62,507 nt of DNA, from IMG/VR virus record IMGVR_UViG_3300028361_000028, positions 1 through 62,507 of that record; one strand, written 5' to 3'. Positions 27,338 through 35,965 of this stretch are shown in pieces (within the stretch, counting starts at the first letter, position 1; each line of letters opens with the position of its first letter). The translations under genes were made by a program, and so were the position numbers. The stretch is from a virus. The notes below the pieces were generated by a model. That model was not told the DNA's origin. It saw nothing but the letters and a program-made list of their open reading frames with translations, and made no database searches.

Positions 27338-27559
27338 TCAAGCTAAAAACTGTTTCACTACTGCTTTTATTATTACCATATCTTCTTGTTGTAACACAGG
27401 ATTTAACAACATATCCGATATAGTACAATTTAAATTGTTATACAGTATGAGAAGAGGTCTATCTCTCCAAATCATATGAACGAAACTTAAACAAGCATTT
27501 TGGCTCTTCAGAGTGATAGTTCTTTCGGCTACATACTTAGTAATATTGTTATCAACCAT
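27338..27559 (-). CDS. Small hypothetical protein
   Basis: 73 residues (MVDNNITKYVAERTITLKSQ), mixed hydrophobic/polar, with a single likely amphipathic helix near the C terminus. The ribosome site is weak. It ends just before the clpP promoter. No family recognised. Confidence 0.55.
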   Translation of the reverse strand: MVDNNITKYVAERTITLKSQNACLSFVHMIWRDRPLLILYNNLNCTISDMLLNPVLQQEDMVIIKAVVKQFLA

Positions 27560-27986
27560 AGTTATTAGTATCCATTATCCTATTATGATGTATTTAAACG
27601 AGTTTAAACATACCTTAGGGCTCGTTACAAATAAAACTGATAGTAGTGTACCAACTAAGGTATAAGTACATTCTTAATACCTACTAAGGACTACTAGTAT
27701 GTTATTAAACTTAGTTTACTCTTGTATCTTCTGTGAAAGGTAAATAACTTACACAAAAAAATACCTAGAAGAACTTCCTTAATCAAGACTTATTTTTAAT
27801 ATTATTGCGTGAGTTTCTTTATTTTTAAAGTATTGCATTTTTCCAAAAATGCTATTAATACTTATGAATTAAATACTAGTCATAAGTATTGTTATCTTAT
27901 TATATGAGTATCTTCTTATATTGGGTACATTTCGGCCCCTTTCACATGGGTACATTTTGGAACTGTTGTCTGGTATGAGGGGCTCT
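27560..27986. other. Intergenic region with repeated ACTA/AGTA motifs
   Basis: No convincing gene on either strand. It is AT-rich with many TACTAAG, AGTACA and TACTAGTAT words like other gene-free regions of this phage. A direct repeat GGGTACATTTYGG occurs twice about 25 nt apart (around 27922 and 27947), a possible operator pair. TTACTCTTGTATCTT (around 27716) recurs near 54626. Confidence 0.5.
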
Positions 27987-28478
27987 TCATCCCCTTAATT
28001 CAGCAAGCATTATTGGACCCATACTTTCTTCCCAAGCAGTTTGTTTTTCTTGATCGGTGGTTTCTAAGTCTAACATAATATCCTTAAATAAGTGTTCTCT
28101 ATAATTTTTATTACTGCCTTTATGTGTTCCTAGCATATATACATTTTGACCATTACTTACTTTTCTATTTTTTTTAATCCATCCAGCATTAAGTAATAGT
28201 TTAATATGTTTTTTAGTTTTGCGCTCACCCATTTTAGTGAATTTCATTATTTCAACTATAGGGTATGTACATGCTAATATACCTTCATCAAAATAGTTTT
28301 TTTTAATAGGGTATCCTGTATAATCATTCCAAGTGTTTCGTATTATTTTATCCCATAGTACTGAGTAAGTAAGGATTGCTCCATTACGAAGTATCTCTAT
28401 ATTCATTTCTTGTTGTTTTGTTAACTTATCTTTAGTACTAATGCTTTTACTGTATATTTTAAAAAATGTATCTGCCAT
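27987..28478 (-). CDS. Winged-helix DNA-binding protein, paralogue 1
   Basis: 163 residues. The central part PIVEIMKFTKMGERKTKKHI followed by KLLLNAGWIKKN and QNVYMLGTHKG reads as a winged helix-turn-helix with its wing. The N-terminal region (IRNGAILTYSVLWD-like) may dimerise. The gene overlaps its paralogue in a TAATG arrangement. A transcriptional or replication-initiation role is inferred. The short GGGG...CCCC hairpin at its stop codon lacks a T tract. Confidence 0.75.
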   Translation of the reverse strand: MADTFFKIYSKSISTKDKLTKQQEMNIEILRNGAILTYSVLWDKIIRNTWNDYTGYPIKKNYFDEGILACTYPIVEIMKFTKMGERKTKKHIKLLLNAGWIKKNRKVSNGQNVYMLGTHKGSNKNYREHLFKDIMLDLETTDQEKQTAWEESMGPIMLAELRG

Positions 28479-28855
28479 TAGTCTACTTCCTCTGACATAA
28501 TATCTTTGAATAGTTTTATATTACCATCTATATGCGTTCCTAATATATAAACACATTGACTAGAGAACCCATCTTTATTTATTTTTATCCAGCCCTTATC
28601 CACAAGGGTTTTGATAGCCCTATTTAATACTTTTATGCCGCACCCGAGTTTGGCCATTAGTGTTTTTTTGCTGAGACTTGCTACAATAAACCCTTTATCA
28701 TAGAAATCTCTTTTAAGCGGTGGAAACTTGCATAAATGCCAATAACCTTTATATTCTGGTGCAGACTGCTCCAACCAGTACTCATCCGTGTAATACTCAT
28801 CAGCTATGTTGAACCATAAGTATCCAAATAGTTTTTTTGAAACATCTTTTTTCAT
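28478..28855 (-). CDS. Winged-helix DNA-binding protein, paralogue 2
   Basis: 125 residues from the ATG at 28855 (AAGGAG 8 nt upstream; an upstream TTG is rejected). Residues 60-115 (FYDKGFIVASLSKKTLMAKL, RAIKTLVDKGWIKINKD, QCVYILGTHIDG) align with the neighbour at 27987-28478, including the shared ending with FKDIM. The two arose by tandem duplication. Confidence 0.75.
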   Translation of the reverse strand: MKKDVSKKLFGYLWFNIADEYYTDEYWLEQSAPEYKGYWHLCKFPPLKRDFYDKGFIVASLSKKTLMAKLGCGIKVLNRAIKTLVDKGWIKINKDGFSSQCVYILGTHIDGNIKLFKDIMSEEVD

Positions 28856-28909
28856 AATTTTAGCTCCTTGGCTCAATTACTGTATTTCTTTTTACTGATT
28901 ATTAGTTAT

Positions 28910-29170
28910 TTAGTATACAAATTCCCTTATTAATCTGTATCTATTAATTGGAGTATACATACTACATTCATGAACTATTGTGTCTAAATCTTCCCCTGTA
29001 ATTAAACATTTATATTGCTCTAAAAAAAGATCGAAGTCGTCTGTGTCTTCTAAATCAAACATTTCTGCATAATAATCCTTATCTTCTTGTGTTATAGGTT
29101 CAAGCAGTCTTGATAGTCTATGTTCGCATGTAGAGCACTTTGATTTTTCAAGTAGGTTAATGATATTCAT
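28910..29170 (-). CDS. Small acidic Cys-containing protein
   Basis: 86 residues. CSTCEHRL near the N terminus and two further cysteines (KCLITG, ECSMYTP) could bind a metal; the middle is strongly acidic (EMFDLEDTDDFDLF). GGAGAG precedes the ATG. No known family; the acidic character could suit a host-protein inhibitor or DNA mimic, which is speculation. Confidence 0.65.
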   Translation of the reverse strand: MNIINLLEKSKCSTCEHRLSRLLEPITQEDKDYYAEMFDLEDTDDFDLFLEQYKCLITGEDLDTIVHECSMYTPINRYRLIREFVY

Positions 29171-29188
29171 AAATGATCTCTCCAGTAA

Positions 29189-29413
29189 CTAGTTATTATT
29201 TAAATCTATACCTCTTTGTTTATATGCTCTTTTAATAGTAGTATCATCTTTTCCATCTAATATTTCACCAGAGCGTTTCATTCTTTTAATCTTATTGTTT
29301 ATTGATTCACGAGTTCTGTTAGGAAACATGTCCTCTAGTTCTTTTATAGTCATAGTTTCATAATTGTCAAGTAATAATCTTTTTTCTGAGTATCCCCAAC
29401 TTTTAGTTTTCAT
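29189..29413 (-). CDS. Myb/SANT-like small DNA-binding protein
   Basis: 74 residues. KSWGYSEKRLLLDNYETMTI followed by KELEDMFPNRTRESINNKIK forms a tryptophan-led helical triplet typical of Myb/SANT-like homeodomain folds found in phages and mobile elements. It is probably a transcription factor or recombination-associated protein. It overlaps the downstream HNH start by 11 nt. Confidence 0.75.
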   Translation of the reverse strand: MKTKSWGYSEKRLLLDNYETMTIKELEDMFPNRTRESINNKIKRMKRSGEILDGKDDTTIKRAYKQRGIDLNNN

Positions 29414-30404
29414 TTATAGCCCCCTTGTTATTACACCTAAGTTCATAATACCCACATCCTGGAAGCTTATGCACATCTTTATGGCATGTTTTACATAAAG
29501 TAGTAGTGTTAGTCACATCATTTCCTAAACGTGGATTCTGGGTGTATCCTTCGATGTGATGGCAATGTAGTGGAGCTTCATTTTGAGTTGCTCCACAGAT
29601 TTGACATCTCCAATTATCTCGCTCGAAACACATTTGTCTAACTAGTGGATTTACTTCGCGAGAAGATGCAGGTTTGAATCCTTTAGGGTATAGAATTTGT
29701 CCGTATATTGGGCAAGATTCTTTGCATCCAGCAGAACAATATAATAAATTTTCTGATGTTATTATTCCATTTATAGCACTTATTCTATGTATTACTTGAG
29801 AATTAGTAGGCATAAAATATTTACCACAATAACGGCATTTAACTTCTAGTGACTTATTATCCTTAGCAAGTCTGGGTGATTCTTCAATTGTTAATTTATC
29901 TTTGTATGGGTAGTACTTTGCATTTGATTTACGATATTGGTTTTTGTTGCTTGATATTTTTTCTTTATTGTTTTCTCCATATAGTTTTGATTTTTTATCT
30001 AGGTGTTTTTTATTATTTAAATAGTACTGTTTAATGTAATCTGCTAATTCTTCCTTATTGTCTTTTTGGTATTGTTTAATATATTTAGCTAGTTTTTTCT
30101 TATTATTTTTACGATACGTTTTATTATATTCCGATGTTTTTTCTTTATTATTTATACAGTACTGTTTAGTTTGTTCATTCATCTTAATTTTATTATTTCT
30201 ATAATAATTTTTACTATATTTTAGTGTCTTTTCTCTATTTCCTTCTCTATAAACTTTATTACATATACTAATTTTGTTTTTATTAACTATTCTGTATTCT
30301 TTATCGCACAATTTGCATCTATAACTTAAACCGTCTTCGGTATTTTTATTTTTACTAAAGTCACTATAATTTTTTTCTTTTTTACACTTAGTACATCTTT
30401 TCAC
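29403..30404 (-). CDS. HNH homing endonuclease with NKEK-type repeat region
   Basis: 333 residues beginning at a GTG (30404) with GGAGG 9 nt upstream. N-terminal zinc module CTKCKKEKNYSDF, about eight basic repeats such as KQYQKDNKEELADYIKQYYL, a second zinc module (CRYCGKYF) and a C-terminal HNH nearly identical to that of 25723-26643 (CQICGATQNEAPLHCHHIEG). The repeat number differs from its relative. The start overlaps the frameshifted remnant upstream. Confidence 0.92.
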   Translation of the reverse strand: MKRCTKCKKEKNYSDFSKNKNTEDGLSYRCKLCDKEYRIVNKNKISICNKVYREGNREKTLKYSKNYYRNNKIKMNEQTKQYCINNKEKTSEYNKTYRKNNKKKLAKYIKQYQKDNKEELADYIKQYYLNNKKHLDKKSKLYGENNKEKISSNKNQYRKSNAKYYPYKDKLTIEESPRLAKDNKSLEVKCRYCGKYFMPTNSQVIHRISAINGIITSENLLYCSAGCKESCPIYGQILYPKGFKPASSREVNPLVRQMCFERDNWRCQICGATQNEAPLHCHHIEGYTQNPRLGNDVTNTTTLCKTCHKDVHKLPGCGYYELRCNNKGAINEN

Positions 30405-30677
30405 AATCTTTATCCTCCTCTTTAAGTACTAAAAAACAATTCAACTGCTCAGAATTATTAATTGACATAACAGCCTTTGTCTCTTGAGAATGTCTAAAAT
30501 TTTTACGTATGCTAGATGATTTTTGTTTTACTGTAGAATTACATACAAAACATTTAGTACTGCAATATAATCCTTTGGTAATACTTCTCACTAAACAATA
30601 CTCATTACAGGTTTCACATATTTTTATATAGTAAGTAGCTGTACCTTTTTCCAATTACCATTTCTAGTAAGTAACAT
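30388..30677 (-). pseudogene. Frameshifted, truncated homing-endonuclease remnant
   Basis: An ATG at 30677 opens LLTRNGNWKK, typical of HNH-enzyme N termini, but runs out of frame. Continuation in the -1 frame gives GTATYYIKICETCNEYCLVR and a NUMOD3-like RHSQETKAVMSINN. The switch falls at GAAAAAGG near 30645. The zinc part aligns with that of 31239-31814 (YVIDICPLCKETF). No HNH core is left. It is either a one-base deletion or a slippery -1 frameshift site. No clear ribosome site. Confidence 0.65.
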
Positions 30678-30685
30678 ATTACTAA

Positions 30686-31249
30686 TCATCGAATTGAGAA
30701 TGTCAAATCCTTATTAAAAGTGTTTAATATTATAGAAGTTACTTTATTTATAGTTTTTAAGCCTGGTTCTAAATTTATATAATTGATTTTATGTTGATCT
30801 AAGACAGATTTAATTATACCATCGATATCTATTGCCTCTGCTTTAGATTGCTTTCTACCAAATTTTTCATACTTAATTGAATTATTTCTCGTCAAATATA
30901 TATTTAAATTATTATATGAGTTGTATACACTCATAATATAGTCCTCAAACTCCTTAGTTAGGGTGTTCCTTTGATAAACTAAAGAAAGCAGTAGTGACGT
31001 ATCAGTAACTACTACAGCCGCTTTATTCTCTATTCTAGCGAGTCGTCTATTTTGTTCCCCAAACACTGAACCTTGCATACTAAGTGCTTTCCAATTTTCT
31101 TCAAAGGTTAATTCTTTAGGGTATTCAGTCACTAGTTCACAATCTATATAGTGTAATTTTAGTAATGAAAATATTCCTGAGGCGGACGCTGATTTTAGAC
31201 TGCCAGGTCCTCCTAGGAAATTTATTATTAGTGGTTTTTTAATACTCAA
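30686..31249 (-). CDS. P-loop NTPase/kinase-like protein
   Basis: 187 residues from a TTG start (AAGGA 8 nt upstream). Walker A is NFLGGPGSLKSASAS (GxxGxxKS form) at residues 10-24. ELVTEYPKELTFEENW and VVVTDTSLLLSLVY resemble the substrate and Walker B regions of NadR/Ttd14-like P-loop kinases found in phages. The substrate is unknown. The gene overlaps the upstream HNH gene by 11 nt. Confidence 0.78.
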   Translation of the reverse strand: MSIKKPLIINFLGGPGSLKSASASGIFSLLKLHYIDCELVTEYPKELTFEENWKALSMQGSVFGEQNRRLARIENKAAVVVTDTSLLLSLVYQRNTLTKEFEDYIMSVYNSYNNLNIYLTRNNSIKYEKFGRKQSKAEAIDIDGIIKSVLDQHKINYINLEPGLKTINKVTSIILNTFNKDLTFSIR

Positions 31250-31814
31250 ATTCTTTATCCTTTTTACTATTCATAAAAATGGCTAATTGTTCTTTAGTAT
31301 TATTTCCATACCCAAAATATTTATGGAATTTTATATGGCATTTTTCACACAGGGTTATACCATTGTCAACATTTAATCTATACTTAGGATAAGCTGAATA
31401 AGACATTATGTGATGAGCCACTAAATTACCACCTTTATCATCATTACATTTTTTACAATTGTAATTATCTTTTTTATACACCTTAAGTCGCCAATCTATA
31501 TAATCTGTATAATCCCTGTTACGTATTCTATCTTCATCAGATAAGTTTGGGTTATACCTATAGCTGCTTTTGCCACTGTTTGCTTTAGATATTATTAATT
31601 TATGTGCTTTGGACATTGACTTACCATACCTTGGGTTATTATCTCCTAAATTTGCACAACGCTTACTGCAAAAAGTATTTTTCTTACTTTTTATTCTTAA
31701 AAATGTTTCTTTACAAAGGGGACAAATATCTATTACGTAAATATCCGACCCCTTTCTAAAAGTGCCTCTAGTAGTTAAGTATACATTCTCTAAATTATCC
31801 CAACAAATAATCAT
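31239..31814 (-). CDS. HNH homing endonuclease
   Basis: 191 residues. N-terminal zinc knuckle (CPLCKETFL, CSKRC), a NUMOD3-like link (NPRYGKSMSKAHKLIISKAN) and a C-terminal HNH (CKKCNDDKGGNLVAHHIMSY, then CEKCHIKFHKYFG). It is inserted between the PIN-PhoH gene and the P-loop kinase with a 3-nt gap to the former. Confidence 0.9.
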   Translation of the reverse strand: MIICWDNLENVYLTTRGTFRKGSDIYVIDICPLCKETFLRIKSKKNTFCSKRCANLGDNNPRYGKSMSKAHKLIISKANSGKSSYRYNPNLSDEDRIRNRDYTDYIDWRLKVYKKDNYNCKKCNDDKGGNLVAHHIMSYSAYPKYRLNVDNGITLCEKCHIKFHKYFGYGNNTKEQLAIFMNSKKDKEFEY

Positions 31815-31817
31815 TTA

Positions 31818-33158
31818 TTACCCTATTGTTTTATCTTGTAGTAAATCAGCTATTTCTAATATATCACTTCTATATGAGTTCTGTAATTCAACATAAGCTA
31901 TAGATCTGTGTGGTAGAACTCTAAGTAATTTTAATAGACCTGATTCTGATGGCTTAACTACGTTATATGTTTGTTTTAAATCACCAAGTAGTATCAACCT
32001 ACCAGAAGCCGATGGACGACTTAGAATCATGCTCATATAGTCTACAGTAATAAGTTGAACTTCATCTACGATTAGTGTGTCGTTATCTAGAAGAGATAGT
32101 CCTTGAATTGAATTTAAAGATATAGGCTCAAACTTTTCTTTAAAAATTATATCTTTAACGTAATCATAGCGTTTCTTTATGTCTTGACCTCTAGTATTTG
32201 AATAGATATAATATAGAGCGCTCATAAAACCAGCAAGCCAGTCTTGCATTTTATCCATTTTATCCCCAGGAAGAAATCCCAACTCATACTTAGAATTAAT
32301 TCCTATAGGTGCTCTCGACACAAACACTTTTTTATCTCGATCTTTAGCTAATGCCGCTGCTGAAGCCAGCAAAGTCTTACCAGAGCCCCATCTGCCGGTG
32401 ATTAAGCAATGAGGGGCTTCTTTGAGTGCAAATATAGCGCATACTTGATAAGCATCTCTTGCTTTTACAGTAGTTTGTTCTACTTTTATTTCCCTATATT
32501 CAGGATTATCATCTATTTTAATAAATACTTTTTTTATGGGATTATGTGCATATATAATCGTGTTAGGGGTAGGATTTTTAATAAATACAAAAAACCAGGA
32601 GTTTTCATCTAATGATTTTTCACTGGATCTTTCAAATAAATCAAATGTGTTTGAATAATCATTACCGTTTGGGTCATCACTAATGTATCTCCCATAACCA
32701 AATACACCTTCTTCACAATTCCAATAAAGAGCGTCTTGTTCAATGTAAACATAAGGATTAAATAAATTATTTAACACAACATCAAAAAGCTTTACCATCA
32801 CTCCTTGAGATTCAGCGATTATTGACATTGACATATCTTTTGTAGCCAGTACTGCTCCGTGTTTTTTTGCGGAAGCTATAATAGCTTGATCATTATTGAA
32901 CGTGCCATTAAACGCCTCAGTGTCAAATTCTATCTTATCTGGAAATTCTTTTTTAAAGTCTATAATAGCTCTTATAGCCTCTCTCGCACTATAAGAAGTG
33001 TCTGGTTTAAATTTATGTTTATCTAGTTCTTGTAATACAGTAATAGGCAGAATTAACTTTATATATTCTTTTGAAAGTTTAAATAAGATTTTTGAGTCAT
33101 CAAGTAATAAGTTAGTATCAATAACTACTTTAGTGTTGTTTTTTATTGACTTAAGCAT
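31818..33158 (-). CDS. PIN-PhoH fusion protein (YlaK-like)
   Basis: 446 residues. PIN-like RNase domain at residues 1-130: VVIDTNLLLDD (Asp14), VLQELDKHK, NNDQAIIASAKKHG and LATKDMSM provide the acidic cluster. PhoH ATPase from about residue 225: Walker A ITGRWGSGKT (253-262), RAPIGINSKYELGFLPGDKM, Walker B TLIVDEVQL and LLGDLKQTYNV. This architecture suggests an ATP-driven RNA unwinding and cleaving enzyme, involved in RNA turnover in infection. Confidence 0.93.
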   Translation of the reverse strand: MLKSIKNNTKVVIDTNLLLDDSKILFKLSKEYIKLILPITVLQELDKHKFKPDTSYSAREAIRAIIDFKKEFPDKIEFDTEAFNGTFNNDQAIIASAKKHGAVLATKDMSMSIIAESQGVMVKLFDVVLNNLFNPYVYIEQDALYWNCEEGVFGYGRYISDDPNGNDYSNTFDLFERSSEKSLDENSWFFVFIKNPTPNTIIYAHNPIKKVFIKIDDNPEYREIKVEQTTVKARDAYQVCAIFALKEAPHCLITGRWGSGKTLLASAAALAKDRDKKVFVSRAPIGINSKYELGFLPGDKMDKMQDWLAGFMSALYYIYSNTRGQDIKKRYDYVKDIIFKEKFEPISLNSIQGLSLLDNDTLIVDEVQLITVDYMSMILSRPSASGRLILLGDLKQTYNVVKPSESGLLKLLRVLPHRSIAYVELQNSYRSDILEIADLLQDKTIG

Positions 33159-33551
33159 AAATAAGTCTCCTTATTGTGTATTGGGATTTATTTTGAAAAA
33201 ACATAGGTTAGTTAAATACACTAACACTTTTTATGAACAAAACTGGGAAGGGGTTTTATAAAATCATTGGCATACTCTAGCTCCTAGTAAATATATATTG
33301 TAAGAAGGTAAGAGGCTAACCTCCTTAATAATAAGAAGGTTAGTTAAAGCTAGATTATAGAGAGATGTATTAATAATTTCATCGATATTACAGTGGGGGA
33401 CACTGTTGAAGTTTGTTGTTAGTATTATGGCTACAGATTTTTTTATCAGTTCGGCCTTTAGGCCGTAAAACCCAATGCTTTAGCTTTGGGATATAAGCCT
33501 TTGCTTTAGCAGTTTTTGTTAGATATGATTCATTTACCGCAACAAGGATAT
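33159..33551. other. Intergenic region carrying the right end of the IscB element
   Basis: No gene seen. On the IscB side it holds two hairpins, CGGCC-TTTA-GGCCG (33452-33465) and CCCAATGC-TTTA-GCTTTGGG (33471-33490), likely the transposon right end. The remainder up to the PIN-PhoH start is AT-rich spacer with a run of TAAGAAGGTTAG-type words (33300-33345) appearing as a loose inverted pair. Confidence 0.55.
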
Positions 33552-35038
33552 TAGTAAGTCACCAAGCCGCAATTGTTTGTCAATTTACGACAACGTTTAA
33601 TGCCAAAAGTATCTAATTTTTTTGGATTAAGAATGTTCTCAAAAGTAATAACCTCACCTTTGTTTTGCACGCCTTTACAAACTTGTATCATTGATTCTAC
33701 GTTGACAACATCACCTTTTCGGATCTTGTAGTCAGTGATTAAACTTCTCATTACTTTTTTTCCTGGGATTGCAACTATAACTGTTGAGTTAAGCTTCCCC
33801 TCAACCATGAGAGATTGTTTTAATTCGGTAAGACTCTTTTTCTTAGGGTCTTGTCCTGCCCGTCGTTTACGATTCCAGGCTACTATCTTTTTCTTTTTTT
33901 CCGGTATTGAGTCAAAAATCATATATCTACGATCCGTAGATCTTAACGTAAATGACCGGGTGTGCCTAGGAAATTGTCTCATATTCAACTCAGAATTATA
34001 ATCTTTCCAAGAGTAATCTTGTAAATCCTGATTTCCTAAACTGTCGTTGAATGCAATGAGGCTTGCATCACTGGCATGAGATTTAATAATATTGTCTCGA
34101 TTCCTAACGCCACTCGTAATATATCCGTAAGTGTCTTGAATTGGACATTTGTCTTCAAATTCATTCCAGATCGTTTTCATGACTGAATTTAAAACTCCAG
34201 CATCACGGTATCCGTTTACAGAAGTAGATTCCTTTGGACATTTTAATCCATTTTTGTGAACTTTGTTATGACAATTTTCACACAGCAATATTAAATTTTC
34301 AGGTCGATCTGAACCACCATTACTCTTCCAAGTGATATGATGAACTTCGTTTCTAATTTTACCAACATCTTTTTTACAGATTTGACATTGGTAATTGTCT
34401 CTATTCCTTACATAACTTTTTACGTTTTCAAAACCAAATTGTAATCCTTTTTGATACCAAAAAGATTGGACCTTTGGAGTAATCATCTTGTGGATATCAA
34501 ATTTATTATACTCTAAATGAATTTTAACTTGTTCAATTGGAACCAACTTTAATAACTTTGCCAATACATTTCTATGCGATTGGATCAAATGAAGATGAGT
34601 AACTTGAAACTTATGTTTACTTCGATTTTTCCAAATAGGGTGCTTGAACTTAGCATTTCCAGCCCCATACTTTTTTTTGATACCTTTTCGAGCCAGATAT
34701 CTTCGACTGCGGCGATACATTCTTTTGGCATCAAGCCCTTCTTTGATCTTTGCTGTGCGTAGGTATACCTCTCCGTTAATAAGTTTAGTAATAACATCCC
34801 TTTGGATTTTAAATACTGCAAACCCAATGTTCGCATATCCAGGATCAATACCTATTCTAAACTCACAATTAATTGTTTCACTTTTATAAAATACTTTTGT
34901 TAATAATTGAACAATAATTACGTCTTTGTTTAATCGTTTTATAACTTTAGCTTTCTTGTTTCGAATCAACCTTCCCACCATATCGTGTTTTTTGGTAGGG
35001 TGGCCGATATTGTTTCTTGCGTCTACAATGTAAATCAT
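33551..35038 (-). CDS. iscB: IscB-type RNA-guided nuclease
   Basis: 495 residues. The N-terminal RRXRR/PLMP-like segment is HPTKKHDMVGRLIRNKKAKV. RuvC-I is RIGIDPGYANIG (Asp65), the Arg-rich bridge helix is RMYRRSRRYLARKG, RuvC-II is IHLEYNKFD (Glu176). HNH has CQIC, VHHITWKSNGGSDRPENLI and CENCH (His233/His234). RuvC-III is SHASDASLIAF (His321, Asp324). A C-terminal target-interacting-like region follows. All nuclease residues are intact, so both DNA strands could be cut. GAGGGG precedes the ATG, and an omega-RNA-like leader lies upstream. Confidence 0.93.
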   Translation of the reverse strand: MIYIVDARNNIGHPTKKHDMVGRLIRNKKAKVIKRLNKDVIIVQLLTKVFYKSETINCEFRIGIDPGYANIGFAVFKIQRDVITKLINGEVYLRTAKIKEGLDAKRMYRRSRRYLARKGIKKKYGAGNAKFKHPIWKNRSKHKFQVTHLHLIQSHRNVLAKLLKLVPIEQVKIHLEYNKFDIHKMITPKVQSFWYQKGLQFGFENVKSYVRNRDNYQCQICKKDVGKIRNEVHHITWKSNGGSDRPENLILLCENCHNKVHKNGLKCPKESTSVNGYRDAGVLNSVMKTIWNEFEDKCPIQDTYGYITSGVRNRDNIIKSHASDASLIAFNDSLGNQDLQDYSWKDYNSELNMRQFPRHTRSFTLRSTDRRYMIFDSIPEKKKKIVAWNRKRRAGQDPKKKSLTELKQSLMVEGKLNSTVIVAIPGKKVMRSLITDYKIRKGDVVNVESMIQVCKGVQNKGEVITFENILNPKKLDTFGIKRCRKLTNNCGLVTY

Positions 35039-35271
35039 CTTTTCCCCTCTTAATAAATACCCATTGATCGGGCAAACTAAGAATAGTTCGGTTCGTCTCC
35101 CCCGACTTAATCAAAAGTAATACTGATCTTCGTTACCTACTAATCAGCAATGAGGACTTGTAATGCTCCGCTTACCTCCATTGCTACGGACTGGGAGTGG
35201 CATCCGTAGGTGAACTCTCGATTAAACGTCTGTTCAATCCTGAATTAAATCAGCTTGCTGTTGATTGCAAG
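35039..35271 (-). ncRNA. Putative omega RNA of IscB
   Basis: The 230 nt upstream of iscB are GC-richer than surroundings and strongly structured. A hairpin of CTACGGA (35190-35184 region) with TCCGTAG lies within GAGTTCACCTACGGATGCCA, similar to the GAGUUCACC...GGC core known from IscB omega RNAs. Further pieces are AGCGGAGCATTACAAGTCC and GGGGGAGACGAACCG. A GCTTGC/GCAAGC hairpin (35253-35271) lies at the element-end side. In the family the guide is at the RNA 5' end, next to the left transposon end. Confidence 0.75.
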
Positions 35272-35466
35272 CCCAAGTCCTTTAGGCTTGGGTAATTGAC
35301 TATTATTTTGTAAGTATGTGTTAATGATGGTTGATTGGTCATCAGAAGATAGGTTATTAAATAATTCGTTACACATAATTAAGCAATCTGTTGGTGACAC
35401 ATCAATTGTTAAATTAAACTTTGCTCCGCTTGTTTCTAAGGTAGTTTCAAAAAATTTCTTACTCAT
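35245..35466 (-). CDS. Small hypothetical protein whose 3' end lies in the IscB element
   Basis: 73 residues; AGGAGG precedes the ATG. Residues 1-57 look like a normal phage protein (ETTLETSGAKFNLTIDVSPT). The final 16 residues (LPKPKGLGLAINSKLI) are encoded by the hairpin at the left end of the IscB element, so the natural C terminus was probably displaced by insertion. Function unknown. Confidence 0.68.
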   Translation of the reverse strand: MSKKFFETTLETSGAKFNLTIDVSPTDCLIMCNELFNNLSSDDQSTIINTYLQNNSQLPKPKGLGLAINSKLI

Positions 35467-35473
35467 AGTCCTC

Positions 35474-35965
35474 CTAAATTCTAAAATATTTTTCTAAGAT
35501 GTGACACGCCTCTTCTTCAGTACGTACCCAACAATTAACCACACTTTTAACAAACGGATGGTTGCATTTGGCATCTTTGGTAGGGTCTCCGTCCAAGATC
35601 CCTATTACGGCTTTATGGTTATTATCGTGATACCATGCCAATTCAAAAAAAGTACCTATCATGTCTTTGGCTGTGTCATAATGATTCATATTTGCTATAG
35701 CCCCTGTAGACTTCATAACATACATCTTGTCTTTAGGAACTAGTAGGTTAATCCCTTCAGTGGTATACACCTTAGTTCTATCTGGATCAGATCCGTCGCT
35801 GTATTCTTTTTGTACTGATTTATTAAATTCATTTTTGCATGGGTCAATGAAATAAAACTGTCTATCACCGTTAAAATGGTTTTTTACTCTTTTTCTCCAG
35901 TTATAAGTTTCTGGCTCATTAACGCTGATTTGTCCAATTAAATAAATCTTATCTCTCATAACCAT
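35474..35965 (-). CDS. Nucleoside 2-deoxyribosyltransferase-like protein
   Basis: 163 residues. IYLIGQISVNEPETYNWRKR at the N terminus, FYFIDPCKNEFN, then AIANMNHYDTAKDMIGTFFE (the conserved Asp/Glu region with the catalytic-type Glu in GTFFELAWY) and HPFVKSVV fit the nucleoside 2-deoxyribosyltransferase family. It would move deoxyribose between bases or hydrolyse nucleotides. It overlaps the tiny gene upstream by 17 nt. Confidence 0.8.
   Translation of the reverse strand: MVMRDKIYLIGQISVNEPETYNWRKRVKNHFNGDRQFYFIDPCKNEFNKSVQKEYSDGSDPDRTKVYTTEGINLLVPKDKMYVMKSTGAIANMNHYDTAKDMIGTFFELAWYHDNNHKAVIGILDGDPTKDAKCNHPFVKSVVNCWVRTEEEACHILEKYFRI

Larger units (their letters stand above)
33452..35292 (-). 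mobile_element. IS200/IS605-like element carrying IscB but no transposase
   Basis: The left end (upstream of iscB) shows a hairpin at 35272-35292 with CCCAAG/CTTGGG arms around CCTTTAGG. The right end shows CGGCCTTTAGGCCG (33452-33465). Both ends share the CCTTTAGG core. TTAC directly borders the left hairpin on the minus strand, as in IS608-type target sites. No Y1 transposase (TnpA) gene is present, so movement would need a transposase in trans or nuclease-driven homing. Exact ends are inferred. Confidence 0.65.

Noticed and set aside
27980-28000. GGGG/CCCC hairpin at the end of the winged-helix gene as a terminator
   Set aside because: Only about five pairs and no T tract on the transcribed strand.
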